Origin: Sulfuricurvum sp.
Lineage (GTDB): Bacteria; Campylobacterota; Campylobacteria; Campylobacterales; Sulfurimonadaceae
Direction of reading: 5' to 3'
NCBI RefSeq assembly: GCF_028688295.1
Contig: NZ_JAQTYM010000001.1
Span: 119,533 to 157,205 of the forward strand
DNA: 37,673 nt
Part shown: positions 6,880-15,824 of the stretch, piece after piece
Numbering within the stretch: the first letter of the stretch is position 1
Layout of the letters: every line of letters begins with the position of its first letter
Notes under the pieces: model-generated
The model's input: the letters and a program-made list of their open reading frames with translations, nothing else
What the model was told of the DNA's origin: nothing
Database searches by the model: none
Position numbers and translations under genes: made by a program

Positions 6880-8595
6880 ATGGGGAAAAAATCGGGATGG
6901 GCCTGCGTAGTTATGATCATTGCTTTACCTGTGTTTGGAGGTCAGAATTTTTACGGTAACATTGAATATGGTTACGCTGAGGATCAATTTTCATCTGATT
7001 CCGATTACGATTCGACCCGTTCTTCATTTACCCAAAACTATATGCTTGGATTTCGTGATTACATCTACAGCCCGAAATTACTTAAATACGATTTACAGTA
7101 CGGAATAGCTATGAATGATCTCAAAACAGATAATGGAGACTATACGACAAGCGCAAATTCTAAAAATAGTACCTATCGTACGGATCTTTCTTTTCTTAAC
7201 TCTTCTGATTATCCATTTACGCTTTCGGCTGAAAAGACCTCAAGTCCCTATTCAAGTAGTGATTCGATCGCGACGCTGACAACTAATCAGACAAGTGAAC
7301 GGTACGGGATTAACGGATCGCTGCGAACACGATCGTTCGATCTCTCTTACGCTTTGGACACATCAACAATGGACCGTACTGATCCATATTCGGTCGAAGT
7401 ACGTGACAATCAGAATTTTCGTCTCAATATCTCCAAACAAGATCCTACTAGTGGATTTCGGGTTTCGCTCTCCGAATTCAACCGTAATTATATTCGCGAT
7501 GACAAATATAGTGCCATAAGAGATGACTGGAGCGATAGAGGAGAGGAAATACGGGCGGATTACACTTGGCACCCGAATAAAGAGTGGAACATTGGGACAA
7601 ATGGCTCGTATTATACTAGCTCCTATTCGGATTTATCGACAGTATCAGCCGGTGGAAACGTCCAGTGGCGTCCAAACGATAAATTTATTGCCAGCGGTTT
7701 ACTATTTGGATCTAAAATGAGTGCAGCTGGGAATGATTACACTAATTTTAACGCAGCTTTTAATTCGATGTACATGATAACTCCCGAACTATCGACGAAT
7801 CAGAGTGTCAGCTATTTTCAAAGTAACTCTGATAACTATGTCTCTAAGCTCACAATGGTCTCAGCAGGAGGTACTCATACCAAGCAGTTTGAAAATAATC
7901 TGATTGTTAGTACGAGTGCAAGTCTTGTGGCTCGGATGCAGCAGTTAACTAATGAACTCAATAGTACAGCTAATTCTGATTTAACCAGTTATGGAACGAC
8001 AATCGGGACCAATGTCTCGAAACAGTTTGGTTCCTCCAACACACGGGTATTTGCTGCTGCAAACTATTATGTGTTGAGTGGAGCAGATGATACTGTCCGT
8101 TTTTCGGGCAATATGGGTATTAGCGATAATTATGGGAAGTTCGGATATTCAGTAAGCGGATTTTACACCAGAGAGGAAACAACGATAAATCTTCCAGATA
8201 CGGAGGAGACACAGGTGCTAGAGATGGAATCGGTGGGGATGGATTCTAGTGTACGCTATAATTCATCCATCGGCTTTCAAGGTCAATTTAGTAGTAATGC
8301 CGGCGTTACCTATTCACGTAACCGATATACTGATCTTGTAACAACGCGTTTATATCCGCATGCCGATATTAGTTTTAACTATCAACTTATGGACTCACTC
8401 ATGTGGACGTCAGGTGCCAATGTATCGCGTGATATGAGTTATGACTTAACAAATTACGGGATATTTTTGGGGATTAATTACCAGTTGCGAAGTGTAACTA
8501 TTGTAACAGGAGCTAAGATGTCGGTCAGCAGCGGTGCAGATATACCGGAGATGATCAATAAAAATTTATTTATTCGGGCATCTCGCCCATTTTGA
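6880..8595 (+). CDS. Outer-membrane beta-barrel, candidate cytochrome conduit
   Basis: This is a 571-residue protein with a short signal peptide (about 1-20) and no cysteine-histidine heme motifs. The mature chain is a series of alternating amphipathic strands separated by Ser/Asn/Asp/Tyr-rich turns (for example YMLGFRDYIYSPKLLKYDLQYG, 7045-7110, and SFDLSYALDT) and ends in RPF, with the terminal Phe expected of a barrel. The length suits about 20-26 strands, comparable to porin components of porin-cytochrome conduits (MtrB, PCC and OetI types), though sequence similarity to any of them cannot be judged here. The start ATG lies 12 bases past the PPIase stop with a poor ribosome site. Position between PPIase/NHL and NHL/cytochrome genes supports a conduit role; this is inference. 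Confidence 0.75.
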   Translation: MGKKSGWACVVMIIALPVFGGQNFYGNIEYGYAEDQFSSDSDYDSTRSSFTQNYMLGFRDYIYSPKLLKYDLQYGIAMNDLKTDNGDYTTSANSKNSTYRTDLSFLNSSDYPFTLSAEKTSSPYSSSDSIATLTTNQTSERYGINGSLRTRSFDLSYALDTSTMDRTDPYSVEVRDNQNFRLNISKQDPTSGFRVSLSEFNRNYIRDDKYSAIRDDWSDRGEEIRADYTWHPNKEWNIGTNGSYYTSSYSDLSTVSAGGNVQWRPNDKFIASGLLFGSKMSAAGNDYTNFNAAFNSMYMITPELSTNQSVSYFQSNSDNYVSKLTMVSAGGTHTKQFENNLIVSTSASLVARMQQLTNELNSTANSDLTSYGTTIGTNVSKQFGSSNTRVFAAANYYVLSGADDTVRFSGNMGISDNYGKFGYSVSGFYTREETTINLPDTEETQVLEMESVGMDSSVRYNSSIGFQGQFSSNAGVTYSRNRYTDLVTTRLYPHADISFNYQLMDSLMWTSGANVSRDMSYDLTNYGIFLGINYQLRSVTIVTGAKMSVSSGADIPEMINKNLFIRASRPF

Positions 8596-8612
8596 GAAAA
8601 GGAGCCATTCGT

Positions 8613-9641
8613 ATGAAAAAAATAGGTATAGCTACAGCGTCACTTCTGGTATGGAGCACATTGACACTACATGCAACAACACCAACTGAGCGAATTGTTT
8701 GGCCTGCTCCACCTGATCAGGAACGTTTTGAATACGATCGTAGCGTTGGAAAAGCGGAAGATTTGAAAATTACAAAAAGTTTTTTTGCAAAAATATGGAA
8801 CTTTCTCCTGGGAGAAGAGGAGAGAGTGTTAAATGCTCCATTTGGTTTGCATGTTGATGCTAACGGGAAAATTTATGTCGTCGATACGGGTGAACAGAGA
8901 GTATTCGTTTTTGATCCTATTAATAATAATATGGAAGTTTTTGCCGGTGCCGGAGAGAGATTATTTGCTTCACCGGTCGATGTTGTTACCGATGAAAAAG
9001 GGGCTATATACGTGGCTGATTCGGTCCTTAGGCGGGTATTTGTCCTTTCTCAAGAAGGGGAGACCCTCCGTATAATCGGTGAAGACGATACACTGCAACG
9101 ACCTACGGGAATAACGTATGATTCTACACGTCAACGTCTCTACGTTGTTGACACGCTAGCCGGTGTGGTGCAGAGCTACTCATCAGATGGTGCGTTGATT
9201 AAAACAATCGGCAAAGAGGGGGGTGGAGATGGTGAGTTCAACCATCCAACTTACATTGCTGTGGGTAGAGAGGGGAATCTTCTTGTGGTCGATTCAATGA
9301 ACCATCGTGTTCAGATTCTTGATTGTGAGGGGAATTTTATTCGAAAATTCGGTCAACTTGGGGATCAGATCGGTGATTTCGCTAATCCACGTGGTATTGC
9401 GGTGGATAAAGACAATAATATCTATGTCGCTGATACGCTGTTTAATGTAATCGAAATTTTTAATCAGCAGGGAGAACTGCTGATGGTAATCGGCGGATAC
9501 GGTGAAGGTAAAGGGCAGTTCTCGGCACCAAAAGATATTGCTATTGATTCGCATGGATCGCTTTATATCGCCGATTCTCTTAATATGCGGGTGCAGATCA
9601 TTAAAAGGCTTCCCGATTCAGTGACTAGGAGTACTCCATGA
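8613..9641 (+). CDS. NHL-repeat six-bladed propeller protein, secreted
   Basis: This is a 342-residue protein. The ATG at 8613 is chosen because AAAAGGAG lies just upstream; an upstream TTG at 8592 has no such site. A signal peptide ends near LHA (residue 22) and there is no lipobox. A short alpha-helical insert (about 45-70) precedes six NHL repeats, for example IYVVDTGEQRVFVFD, IYVADSVLRRVFVLS and LYVVDTLAGVVQSY, predicting a six-bladed propeller. It is a paralog of the lipoprotein at 4855. The stop overlaps the next start by 4 bases (ATGA), so the propeller and the 729-residue cytochrome are translationally coupled and probably interact. Confidence 0.85.
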   Translation: MKKIGIATASLLVWSTLTLHATTPTERIVWPAPPDQERFEYDRSVGKAEDLKITKSFFAKIWNFLLGEEERVLNAPFGLHVDANGKIYVVDTGEQRVFVFDPINNNMEVFAGAGERLFASPVDVVTDEKGAIYVADSVLRRVFVLSQEGETLRIIGEDDTLQRPTGITYDSTRQRLYVVDTLAGVVQSYSSDGALIKTIGKEGGGDGEFNHPTYIAVGREGNLLVVDSMNHRVQILDCEGNFIRKFGQLGDQIGDFANPRGIAVDKDNNIYVADTLFNVIEIFNQQGELLMVIGGYGEGKGQFSAPKDIAIDSHGSLYIADSLNMRVQIIKRLPDSVTRSTP

Positions 9642-11827
9642 AATTACCTTCACTATTGCTAATGGTTTCTCTACTGGCGATATCGTGTTCCGCTCCTGCG
9701 GGAATTATCTCAACCAAACACAATCTTTCTGTTTCCAATGTAACTGGCACAACTCATTCGTCCAGTGAGCAGGAAATTTGCGTTTTTTGTCATGTTCCGC
9801 ATGGTTCTGCTACCAATCGTATTCCATTATGGAATCAAAATGCTCCTGCTACGTCGTATGAGATGTATAACAGTGATTATCTCCGCAGAATGAGCTACAT
9901 CGATAATTTTGAGACCAACCGCCCCAAAAATTTGGGGGTGAATCAGGGGGAACCGGGAATATTGTCGCGGGCGTGTTTGAGCTGTCATGACGGGACGGTT
10001 GCAGTTGGAACATTAAGTGTTCTACGTGGACAGCAAAATCAGACGATAGCTGACATGAGCGGTTCTCTTCCAACTGCGGTTAATTTTGGTATTAATCTCA
10101 AAAACCACCATCCTGTTGGGTTTATTTATGATACTCGCATTGGAAATGAAAAAGCGTTTGGTGATGGTACAACACGAGGGATGGAGCTTGCACCCATCCC
10201 TACTGTTGAGGCTTCAGAGAAGTCACGTCTTTACAAATACGGTTCAGATAAATACGTCGAATGCTCCTCGTGTCATGATCCTCATTCAACCAATAATAAA
10301 TTTCTCTATTACACACCACCCGTCGGAACATCACATGCTGTTGCAACGAATTCGGTTTGTACAAGCTGCCATGAAAAAACAAACTGGGAATTTCTCGCTG
10401 CACACAATCCTGGGATGACAGCAGTCAATTATACGGATCCGGACGTCCATGCGAAATATGGGACATTGGATTACGGATCTCTAGGGTGCATCAACTGTCA
10501 TACCCCTCATAAAGGGGAGGGCTCACCATACCTGCTTCGTAAAGTTGAAGAACAAACTTGTTTTCAAGGGGCAGCAGGAACGGTCTCTACAGCTCCCTGT
10601 CATGGTAGTAATCCGGCAGCGGGAGGGAAAAACATTCAGTCGCTATTGAGTAGGAGTTACAAGCATCCGGTCGCTACAAGCGGAAAACATACGAATCTCG
10701 ACGTCTTTTTTGGGGCGGCAACGAGTACTCTGAGTGAACCCGGCGTTGATTGGTCGCTTAATAAACATGCGGAATGTACCGATTGTCATAATCCCCATCA
10801 GGCACAAAAAGGGAATCATGTTATATCCGCAATTCCAAATTCCTATTATCCAGACATTCCATCCAATGCCGTATCGGGAGCATTGCGCGGAGTGACGGGA
10901 GTGGATATTTCGATGCCTAGTAGTTGGCCAAGTAGATGGACTTTGCCGCAGACTGAATTTGTTACTGTGCAAAGTTCGACTAAAGAGTATCAGATTTGTT
11001 TTAAATGTCATTCGTATTGGGGGTTAGGGGGGACAGGAAACTATACAAATGATGTAAATGGAATCCGATCACCGGTAACGACTCATCTTCTTAGCGGTGC
11101 GGGATATTCAGCTGCAGAGAAGTATGTTACCGATCAGGCATGGGAATTTAATCCTTACAATCGATCTGCCCATCCGGTTGTTATGACAATAAATCAGATG
11201 TGGGATTTGTCAAGTAGGAGTACTTCAGTTACAGCTGCTGGTCGTCATGTCGGACCACTTCAGGCAACACGAATGAAGGCACCTTGGAATACAAATGTCG
11301 GTAATCAGACGATGTATTGTTCTGATTGTCATGGTGCTGATGATGAAATCGGCACGGATCCAAAAGGACCTCACGGTTCAAATAAATCATATATGTTAAA
11401 AGGAGTTGGTAAGTACTGGCCAAAGGCACCAAGCGGTGTTTTATGGAACATAGATGCTGCATTAGCAGTTAGTCCAGATCTATTTTGCCAAAATTGTCAT
11501 GAAACTCAGGATGTTCCTATCCACCAATTTAAATCAGGTGGAAGACAATTTACGAATGTTGTATGCGTAAATTGTCATGTGGCAGTTCCTCATGGGTCAC
11601 CTCTATCACGTCTTATGGGGTACAGTAATTTTCCGGAACCGTATAATTATGGGGGAAATTCACTGAAGTTGACACAGTATAAACGTGTTGAAACGGTACC
11701 GTATGATCCTCTTACCGAGTTTAAACGAAGCAATGCTTCCTATTATCCTGCTACTGTGAATTGTGGAAGTGGCAGTAATGGAGGATGTCATAAAGCTGCT
11801 ATTACCGGATATGAGGCAGTCCCTTGA
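9638..11827 (+). CDS. Large multiheme cytochrome with N-terminal filament-like tetraheme module
   Basis: This is a 729-residue protein with an N-terminal export signal; AISC at residues 14-17 could be a lipobox, so it may be lipidated, while cleavage near SAPA is the alternative. Residues 18-245 repeat the tetraheme subunit at 3999: TKHNLS, CVFCHVPHG (48), CLSCHDG (113), HHPVG, CSSCHDPH (209) and CTSCH (241). The remaining 480 residues hold six more CXXCH sites (about 284, 380, 454, 561, 617, 643) and two wide-spaced candidates, CX12CH (about 308-322) and CX7CH (about 709-718), for 10 certain and up to 12 hemes. Its size and place after barrel and propeller suggest the outer-face cytochrome of the conduit or a base/cap for the filament. 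That role is inferred. Confidence 0.85.
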   Translation: MKLPSLLLMVSLLAISCSAPAGIISTKHNLSVSNVTGTTHSSSEQEICVFCHVPHGSATNRIPLWNQNAPATSYEMYNSDYLRRMSYIDNFETNRPKNLGVNQGEPGILSRACLSCHDGTVAVGTLSVLRGQQNQTIADMSGSLPTAVNFGINLKNHHPVGFIYDTRIGNEKAFGDGTTRGMELAPIPTVEASEKSRLYKYGSDKYVECSSCHDPHSTNNKFLYYTPPVGTSHAVATNSVCTSCHEKTNWEFLAAHNPGMTAVNYTDPDVHAKYGTLDYGSLGCINCHTPHKGEGSPYLLRKVEEQTCFQGAAGTVSTAPCHGSNPAAGGKNIQSLLSRSYKHPVATSGKHTNLDVFFGAATSTLSEPGVDWSLNKHAECTDCHNPHQAQKGNHVISAIPNSYYPDIPSNAVSGALRGVTGVDISMPSSWPSRWTLPQTEFVTVQSSTKEYQICFKCHSYWGLGGTGNYTNDVNGIRSPVTTHLLSGAGYSAAEKYVTDQAWEFNPYNRSAHPVVMTINQMWDLSSRSTSVTAAGRHVGPLQATRMKAPWNTNVGNQTMYCSDCHGADDEIGTDPKGPHGSNKSYMLKGVGKYWPKAPSGVLWNIDAALAVSPDLFCQNCHETQDVPIHQFKSGGRQFTNVVCVNCHVAVPHGSPLSRLMGYSNFPEPYNYGGNSLKLTQYKRVETVPYDPLTEFKRSNASYYPATVNCGSGSNGGCHKAAITGYEAVP

Positions 11828-12312
11828 TGATATTTATTAATTTGTTTAAAGTGGTTGTGATTACTTTATTTTTTATAGTGAGTACGGTACAAGCCGATGA
11901 GTTCGATCACGTTCATCTTAAAGGGTTGGTTCATTTGTACAGTAAAGGGGTTATCGAAGCGTCTAAAAAAGATAATATTGATTATCTAAAACCAATAATA
12001 ACTGAGAAACGGGGAAAAAAACTATTTATCTGGTTTAAATCGTGGCATGAGAATAACTATTTTATGGATGCCCGTATCAAAAATATTAGATTCAATTCCT
12101 TTGATATAAAGGAATCTACGGCTGAAGTTGTAACGGATGAGATATGGGATTACAGATATATTCAGATTGTCACCAAAGAAGTAAGTCAACCGTGGACGAG
12201 AGTTTTTTACACGATCCATTACAAGTTTGTCAAAGAGGGTAAAAGTTGGAAAATCGATGATGCTTTGATTTTATCTGAAAAACAAACCCCACTTGAGAAG
12301 CTGAGAAAATAG
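11827..12312 (+). CDS. Small exported protein, NTF2-like/IMS-type fold suspected
   Basis: This 161-residue protein starts at an ATG that overlaps the preceding stop by one base (TGATG), so it belongs to the same operon. The signal peptide ends at VQA (about residue 23). The mature part is an alpha-rich N-terminal half followed by beta strands ending in YKFVKEGKSWKIDD, the closing strand pattern common in NTF2-like/IMS domains (cystatin-like fold). No heme, metal or catalytic motif is visible. A role as an assembly or docking factor for the upstream cytochrome is possible, but the function is unknown. Confidence 0.65.
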   Translation: MIFINLFKVVVITLFFIVSTVQADEFDHVHLKGLVHLYSKGVIEASKKDNIDYLKPIITEKRGKKLFIWFKSWHENNYFMDARIKNIRFNSFDIKESTAEVVTDEIWDYRYIQIVTKEVSQPWTRVFYTIHYKFVKEGKSWKIDDALILSEKQTPLEKLRK

Positions 12313-12341
12313 GCTTTTACGTCACTTTTTCGGACAAGTAT

Positions 12342-12347
12342 TATAAT
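12342..12347 (+). promoter_or_regulatory. Possible -10 element upstream of ccsBA
   Basis: A perfect TATAAT lies in an A/T-rich gap of 119 bases before ccsBA, with no convincing -35, as is usual for Campylobacterota promoters. An AAAGGGG ribosome site precedes the ccsBA ATG at 12432. Confidence 0.3.
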
Positions 12348-12431
12348 TTTTTTCTATTTTAGTTAGTTCATGCGACAGGTTTACTTTATTCGTGGTATAA
12401 ACCGTTTATTAAAATTTTCAAAAGGGGATTC

Positions 12432-15400
12432 ATGCCGAATCAACTCAAAAAAATCGGGGCATTTCTAGTCTCAATGCCATTTATGGTGGCATTATTACTA
12501 ACCTTTGGTATTGCAAGCGGTGTTGCTACTTTCATCGAAAATGACTACGGGACGGAAACCTCTTGGGCGTTAGTTTATGGAGCTAAGTGGTTTGAACTTA
12601 TCCAGATAATGCTGGGAGTTGGGATTGTGGCGAATATCATCCGTTTTCGTATGTTTACTCTCAAAAAACTTCCGACGTTTATTTTTCACTCGGCGTTTTT
12701 ACTGATTCTCATCGGTTCAGGTGTGACCCGTTATATGGGATATGAAGGGGTAATGCATATTCGTGAGGGAGAGAGTGAAAATCGTATGCTCTCCTCTGAG
12801 CCATTTTTACAGATCGATGCGGTACGAGGTTCTCAAAAATACCATGCTGAAAAATCGATTTATGCAGCCGGACTTGGTGAAGGGGATCTAAACGAACAGC
12901 TTGATATCGATGGCAAGCCGGTTACGATCCGTTTCAAAGAGTTTATTAAAAATGCGGCTAAAACAGCCATTGAAGATCCTGCCGGTAAGCCGGTTGTAAT
13001 GTTTGTCATTCCTACCCCTAGCGGTCCGGAGAAGTTTTTCCTCGGGAAGGGTGAATTTGTAGATATCGGTCCATTGGTCGTCTATTTTGATAAAGAGCAC
13101 GATACGGCACGTCCTTATATTGCTATTACTGAAAAAGAGGGGCATTTTAGCTTTGTCTCAAATCGCGATGTAAGCTGGTTGCGTATGGATGATCAGCAAG
13201 CAGGGGGGGCAGCAGCCGGAAATGAAGGCGAATTTGCTGCACGTCATCTTTATACGATTAATGGTGTGCAGATGGCAACCAAATCAGTGCTCTCTCATGG
13301 TGTGATAAAAGTTATTCCAGAGGATGAGTATCGTGCATCTATGAAGGTAGACATGAAAATACAAGGGCAAGAACTTTCTGCTCTCGTAGTCGAAGTTGAA
13401 TATAATGGAGAGAAACGTGAAGTGGCTCTAATGGGTATGGGAAAACGGTTTAAGGGCTTTACGGAGACCTTCCGTATGGGAGATGCTGACATCTCATTGG
13501 AGTGGGGAGCCAAACAAATAGAGCTTCCATTTTCTCTTGAACTAAATGATTTTGTGATGGAGAAATACCCAGGATCTATGAGCCCCTCTTCGTATGAGAG
13601 TCATGTGACACTCATTGATCCTGCGAATGGGAAAAATGACCCCTTTAGGATTTTTATGAACAACCCACTTGAGCATGGCGGATATAAATTCTTCCAATCT
13701 TCATTCGACAAAGATGAGATGGGGACAGTTCTCTCCGTCAACCATGATCCGGGAAAAATTCCAACTTATATCGGGTATGCATTGTTGGCATTGGGGCTAT
13801 TTTTAAACTTTTTCAATCCTAATGGTCGCTTTGGAAAACTGGCACGTACACGCTATGACCGCTCTGCTGCTTCTGTTGTTATGGGATTAGTGTTGTTTGC
13901 CGGGCTTTTTTCTGCTCAGCCTGCACAAGCGTATGCGGAATATCAAAAAGAGCAGGGTATGGATCTCTCCACTGCTATTGATACGGTGAAAAAATTTAAT
14001 TATGATTATGCAGAAAATTTCGGCACGGTTTTGGTTCAGGATGCGGGTGGCCGGATTAAGCCAATGGATTCTATGGCTAGTGAAATTGTTAATAAACTGG
14101 CAGGTCAAAATACCATCATGGGGCTTTCACACAATCAAGTGATTTTGGGTATGGCATCCAAACCAGTCCTTTGGCAAAAGATTGCGATGATCAAAGTCAA
14201 GCATCCTAAGATTAAAACGATGCTTGGTATTAATGCTGAAAAGAAATATATTGCTTTTAATGATGTTCTTGATCAAGCGGGTGTGTATAAGATAGGAGAT
14301 GCTGTTCAGGAGGCAATCCAAAAACGCCCTGCTGAGCGTGATGAGTTTGATAAAGAGTTGATTAAGCTTGATGAGAAACTAAATATTGCTTACAGTGTCT
14401 ATTCAGGTGAATTTATGCGGATTTTTCCTTTAGATGGAGACAAAGCAAATACATGGCACAGTCCCGGAGAAGCAATTAAATCTTTTCCTACGGAGGATAT
14501 CCAAAAAATCACACAGATTCTTCAACAAAATTATGTTGGTGTCAACGAAGGGATTGAGAAAGGGAATTGGGGGACTGCCAATGATGCTATTAAAATGATC
14601 ATCGGTTACCAAAAAGTTAACGGAGCCACGATCTATCCTTCTGAATTCAAGGTAGAGGCGGAGCTACTTTATAATAAACTTTCTATTTTTGAACGGTTGA
14701 TCCCTGTTTATCTTCTCTCTGGGCTTATTCTTTTGGGACTTATTTTTGCCCGCCTTTTCAAGCCGTCTTTAAATTTGGATAAGGTACAAAAAATTGTCTT
14801 ATTAATTTTAGTCCTCGGCTTTATTGCCCATACGGCGAATCTCGGATTACGCTGGTATGTTTCAGGCCATGCCCCTTGGAGTGATGGGTATGAGTCGATG
14901 ATATATATTGCATGGACGATTATTTTAGCAGGGATCATGTTTGCACGCCAATCTGAATTTGCGATTGCATCGACGGGAATACTCTCCGGTATTGCCCTTT
15001 TTGTAGCGCACCTTAACTGGCTTGATCCACAAATCACTAATTTGGTACCGGTACTTAAATCATACTGGCTCTCAATTCATGTATCGATCATTACTTCAAG
15101 CTATGGCTTTTTAGGACTGAGTGCATTATTGGGACTTATATCACTGGTCTTGTTTATTATGCTTGGTCGAGTTAAAAACGATGAGACAAAGCGTCAAGTC
15201 ATCATTAGCATTCGTGAGGCTACCCGTATTAGTGAAATGTCGATGATTATCGGTCTCTCTCTTGTGACCGTCGGAAACTTTCTAGGAGGTGTATGGGCGA
15301 ACGAGTCATGGGGACGCTACTGGGGTTGGGATCCAAAAGAGACATGGGCATTGGTGACGATACTCGTCTATGCGACAGTGGTGCATCTTCGGTTTATCCC

Positions 15401-15647
15401 TAAACTTAATTCGGTATTTTCATTTACCGTCGCTTCGGTAGTTGCTTACAGTTCGGTTATCATGACCTACTTCGGTGTCAATTATTACCTTTCCGGTCTT
15501 CACTCCTATGCGGCGGGTGATCCGGTACCTGTACCGGTATGGGTTTATTATGCTGTTGCTATTGTGATAGTATTGATCATTTTAGCATCAAAAAACCGTC
15601 ACAAAGTTTCGGGAAGTCTTAAAAATACAAATACAGCAGAGGGTTAA
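12432..15647 (+). CDS. ccsBA: Fused cytochrome c synthetase CcsBA (System II)
   Basis: This 1071-residue fused ResB-CcsA protein exports heme and ligates it to CXXCH cysteines of apocytochromes in the periplasm. The N-terminal part has transmembrane helices with a conserved-type His (FHSAFLL, about residue 86) and a large periplasmic ResB region (about 110-440). A middle periplasmic stretch (about 495-755) leads to the CcsA part. It carries the tryptophan-rich WWD heme-handling segment (WGRYWGWDPKETWAL, about 960-974), the two external histidines (GHAPW about 813; GLHSY about 1022) and a membrane His (SIHVS about 882). The length is typical of Campylobacterota CcsBA. Lying between two multiheme operons, it may be a dedicated synthetase, including for unusual heme sites. 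Confidence 0.95.
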   Translation: MPNQLKKIGAFLVSMPFMVALLLTFGIASGVATFIENDYGTETSWALVYGAKWFELIQIMLGVGIVANIIRFRMFTLKKLPTFIFHSAFLLILIGSGVTRYMGYEGVMHIREGESENRMLSSEPFLQIDAVRGSQKYHAEKSIYAAGLGEGDLNEQLDIDGKPVTIRFKEFIKNAAKTAIEDPAGKPVVMFVIPTPSGPEKFFLGKGEFVDIGPLVVYFDKEHDTARPYIAITEKEGHFSFVSNRDVSWLRMDDQQAGGAAAGNEGEFAARHLYTINGVQMATKSVLSHGVIKVIPEDEYRASMKVDMKIQGQELSALVVEVEYNGEKREVALMGMGKRFKGFTETFRMGDADISLEWGAKQIELPFSLELNDFVMEKYPGSMSPSSYESHVTLIDPANGKNDPFRIFMNNPLEHGGYKFFQSSFDKDEMGTVLSVNHDPGKIPTYIGYALLALGLFLNFFNPNGRFGKLARTRYDRSAASVVMGLVLFAGLFSAQPAQAYAEYQKEQGMDLSTAIDTVKKFNYDYAENFGTVLVQDAGGRIKPMDSMASEIVNKLAGQNTIMGLSHNQVILGMASKPVLWQKIAMIKVKHPKIKTMLGINAEKKYIAFNDVLDQAGVYKIGDAVQEAIQKRPAERDEFDKELIKLDEKLNIAYSVYSGEFMRIFPLDGDKANTWHSPGEAIKSFPTEDIQKITQILQQNYVGVNEGIEKGNWGTANDAIKMIIGYQKVNGATIYPSEFKVEAELLYNKLSIFERLIPVYLLSGLILLGLIFARLFKPSLNLDKVQKIVLLILVLGFIAHTANLGLRWYVSGHAPWSDGYESMIYIAWTIILAGIMFARQSEFAIASTGILSGIALFVAHLNWLDPQITNLVPVLKSYWLSIHVSIITSSYGFLGLSALLGLISLVLFIMLGRVKNDETKRQVIISIREATRISEMSMIIGLSLVTVGNFLGGVWANESWGRYWGWDPKETWALVTILVYATVVHLRFIPKLNSVFSFTVASVVAYSSVIMTYFGVNYYLSGLHSYAAGDPVPVPVWVYYAVAIVIVLIILASKNRHKVSGSLKNTNTAEG

Positions 15648-15662
15648 TCCTCTCCTTTTTTT

Positions 15663-15679
15663 GGGCAGCAATGCTGCCC
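15663..15679 (+). terminator. Hairpin after ccsBA
   Basis: GGGCAGC (15663-15669) and GCTGCCC (15673-15679) form a perfect 7-bp stem with a 3-base loop, 16 bases past the ccsBA stop. The T run (7 T) precedes rather than follows it, so termination efficiency is uncertain. The following A/T-rich bases hold a TATAAT at 15728-15733 that may start the next operon. Confidence 0.5.
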
Positions 15680-15824
15680 ACCCTACTATTTACTCTCCAT
15701 ATATCACAAACATATCATATTACAAATTATAATGATCTTTAACCACTTTTCTAATCTATTTTTAAATTTTATTGTGCAATAATTAAAAAATCAATTTAAT
15801 TAAAATTTTAAAATGGAGCTTAAT

